33,936 bases of DNA, from assembly GCA_030378085.1 (NCBI GenBank), contig JAUCGK010000015.1, forward strand, positions 1-33,936. The letters are read 5' to 3'. Source of the stretch: Candidatus Parabeggiatoa sp. HSG14 (GTDB taxonomy: Bacteria; Pseudomonadota; Gammaproteobacteria; Beggiatoales; Beggiatoaceae). Position 1 is the first letter of the stretch. Every line of letters begins with the position of its first letter. Below the pieces are notes generated by a model. It worked only from the letters and a program-made list of their open reading frames with translations. It was not told where the DNA came from and searched no databases. The translations under genes were made by a program, and so were the position numbers. Shown piece after piece: positions 33,485-33,936 of the stretch.

Positions 33485-33931
33485 TTACCTCAAGACTGAG
33501 GTTTCTTTTAACCTAATTAAATCATCTACCTTTAAATCTAATACTTCAGCTAAGGCTGCCAATGTTTCTGCTGTGCCAATTCGCCTATTAGATTCAATTT
33601 GCGACAGGTAAGGTTTACTAATCCTCGCCATATCTGCCAATTGGCGCTGAGTTAAACCACGATATTCGCGCCAGACACGTACTAAAGTTTCACCGTCTGC
33701 AATACGGCTTACAACCTCTAAAGGTATGAGTTCATCATCTTCATCAGCTAACGTTTTTTCATAAAACAGCACATCTTCTTCAAACTTCGTATTTTCAATG
33801 AGACGTAAATAAAAATCATACGGCATTACAGCCCACTGTGGCTTACCCTCTTTAGCAATACGTTTCACCCATGCCTCAATATCTAAAGTGTTGGTACTGA
33901 ATATGCTGATGGGATTTGTGGTACTAACCAT
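33485..33931 (-). CDS. Xre-family DNA-binding protein, probable antitoxin
   Basis: 148 aa. The C-terminal helix-turn-helix (about 82-140) is of Xre/HTH_3 type: VWREYRGLTQRQLADMARIS, KPYLSQIESNRRIGTAETLA, ALAEVLDLKVDDL. The N-terminal 80 residues contain WAVMPYDFYLRLIENTKFEED, resembling the Phd/YefM-type antitoxin segment. The arrangement is typical of antitoxins paired with RelE/HigB-type toxins, in which the toxin gene often lies just upstream. Upstream here is outside the window (only five bases remain), so the partner cannot be seen. Autoregulation would be expected for the family. ATG 33931 cannot be checked for a ribosome site. Confidence 0.75.
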   Translation of the reverse strand: MVSTTNPISIFSTNTLDIEAWVKRIAKEGKPQWAVMPYDFYLRLIENTKFEEDVLFYEKTLADEDDELIPLEVVSRIADGETLVRVWREYRGLTQRQLADMARISKPYLSQIESNRRIGTAETLAALAEVLDLKVDDLIRLKETSVLR

Positions 33932-33936
33932 AAAGT

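Overview
The window looks like an AT-rich chromosomal segment of a gammaproteobacterium, most plausibly a large sulfur oxidiser of the Beggiatoa/Thioploca/Thiomargarita group. This is an inference. It rests on a FimV-like LysM protein, a YgfX-type protein and HisH, a Sec-exported TPR-CHAT protein, large Calx-beta surface proteins, and intergenic regions crowded with palindromic repeats and MITE-like elements. I found no rRNA, tRNA, CRISPR array, intact transposase or phage gene.

Layout. 1-610: a large inverted repeat and a small palindromic element that ends beside the ribosome site of the first gene. 620-7780: a citramalate/isopropylmalate synthase of the Leptospira CimA type, a radical SAM-SPASM protein on the opposite strand, a short-form IspH, two related polytopic membrane proteins and an ArsC/Spx-type protein. 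7781-12726: a decayed gene fragment, an FtsX-like permease, a kinase-like fragment broken by a 14-bp tandem duplication, a small unknown protein and about 1.2 kb of repeat-rich DNA. 12727-22152: an export locus with a tandem pair of secreted six-cysteine proteins, then two secreted proteins (585 and about 1646 aa) that share an N-terminal domain of unknown function. 22602-29861: an exported TPR-CHAT putative protease, a FimV-like protein, a glycosyltransferase-sulfotransferase fusion, an outer-membrane beta-barrel candidate and a small periplasmic protein. 29955-31047: repeat DNA with a textbook 175-bp MITE. 31048-33931: hisH with an upstream membrane-protein gene, a YgfX-like protein without its SdhE partner, and an Xre-type antitoxin-like gene at the window edge.

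Working together. Most genes are monocistronic and separated by repeat elements, so few operons can be claimed. The likely ones are the membrane protein plus hisH, and perhaps the two Yip1-like membrane proteins. The best candidate for an undescribed system is 12.7-24.9 kb: secreted cysteine-rich proteins, two surface proteins with a common N-terminal module, and an exported caspase-fold protease facing them. A functional link between these is inference from proximity and shared export only.

The mobile-element layer is the most directly demonstrable novelty. Several short TIR elements have visible target duplications, one is nested inside another, and repeats abut stop codons and ribosome sites or are translated inside two genes.
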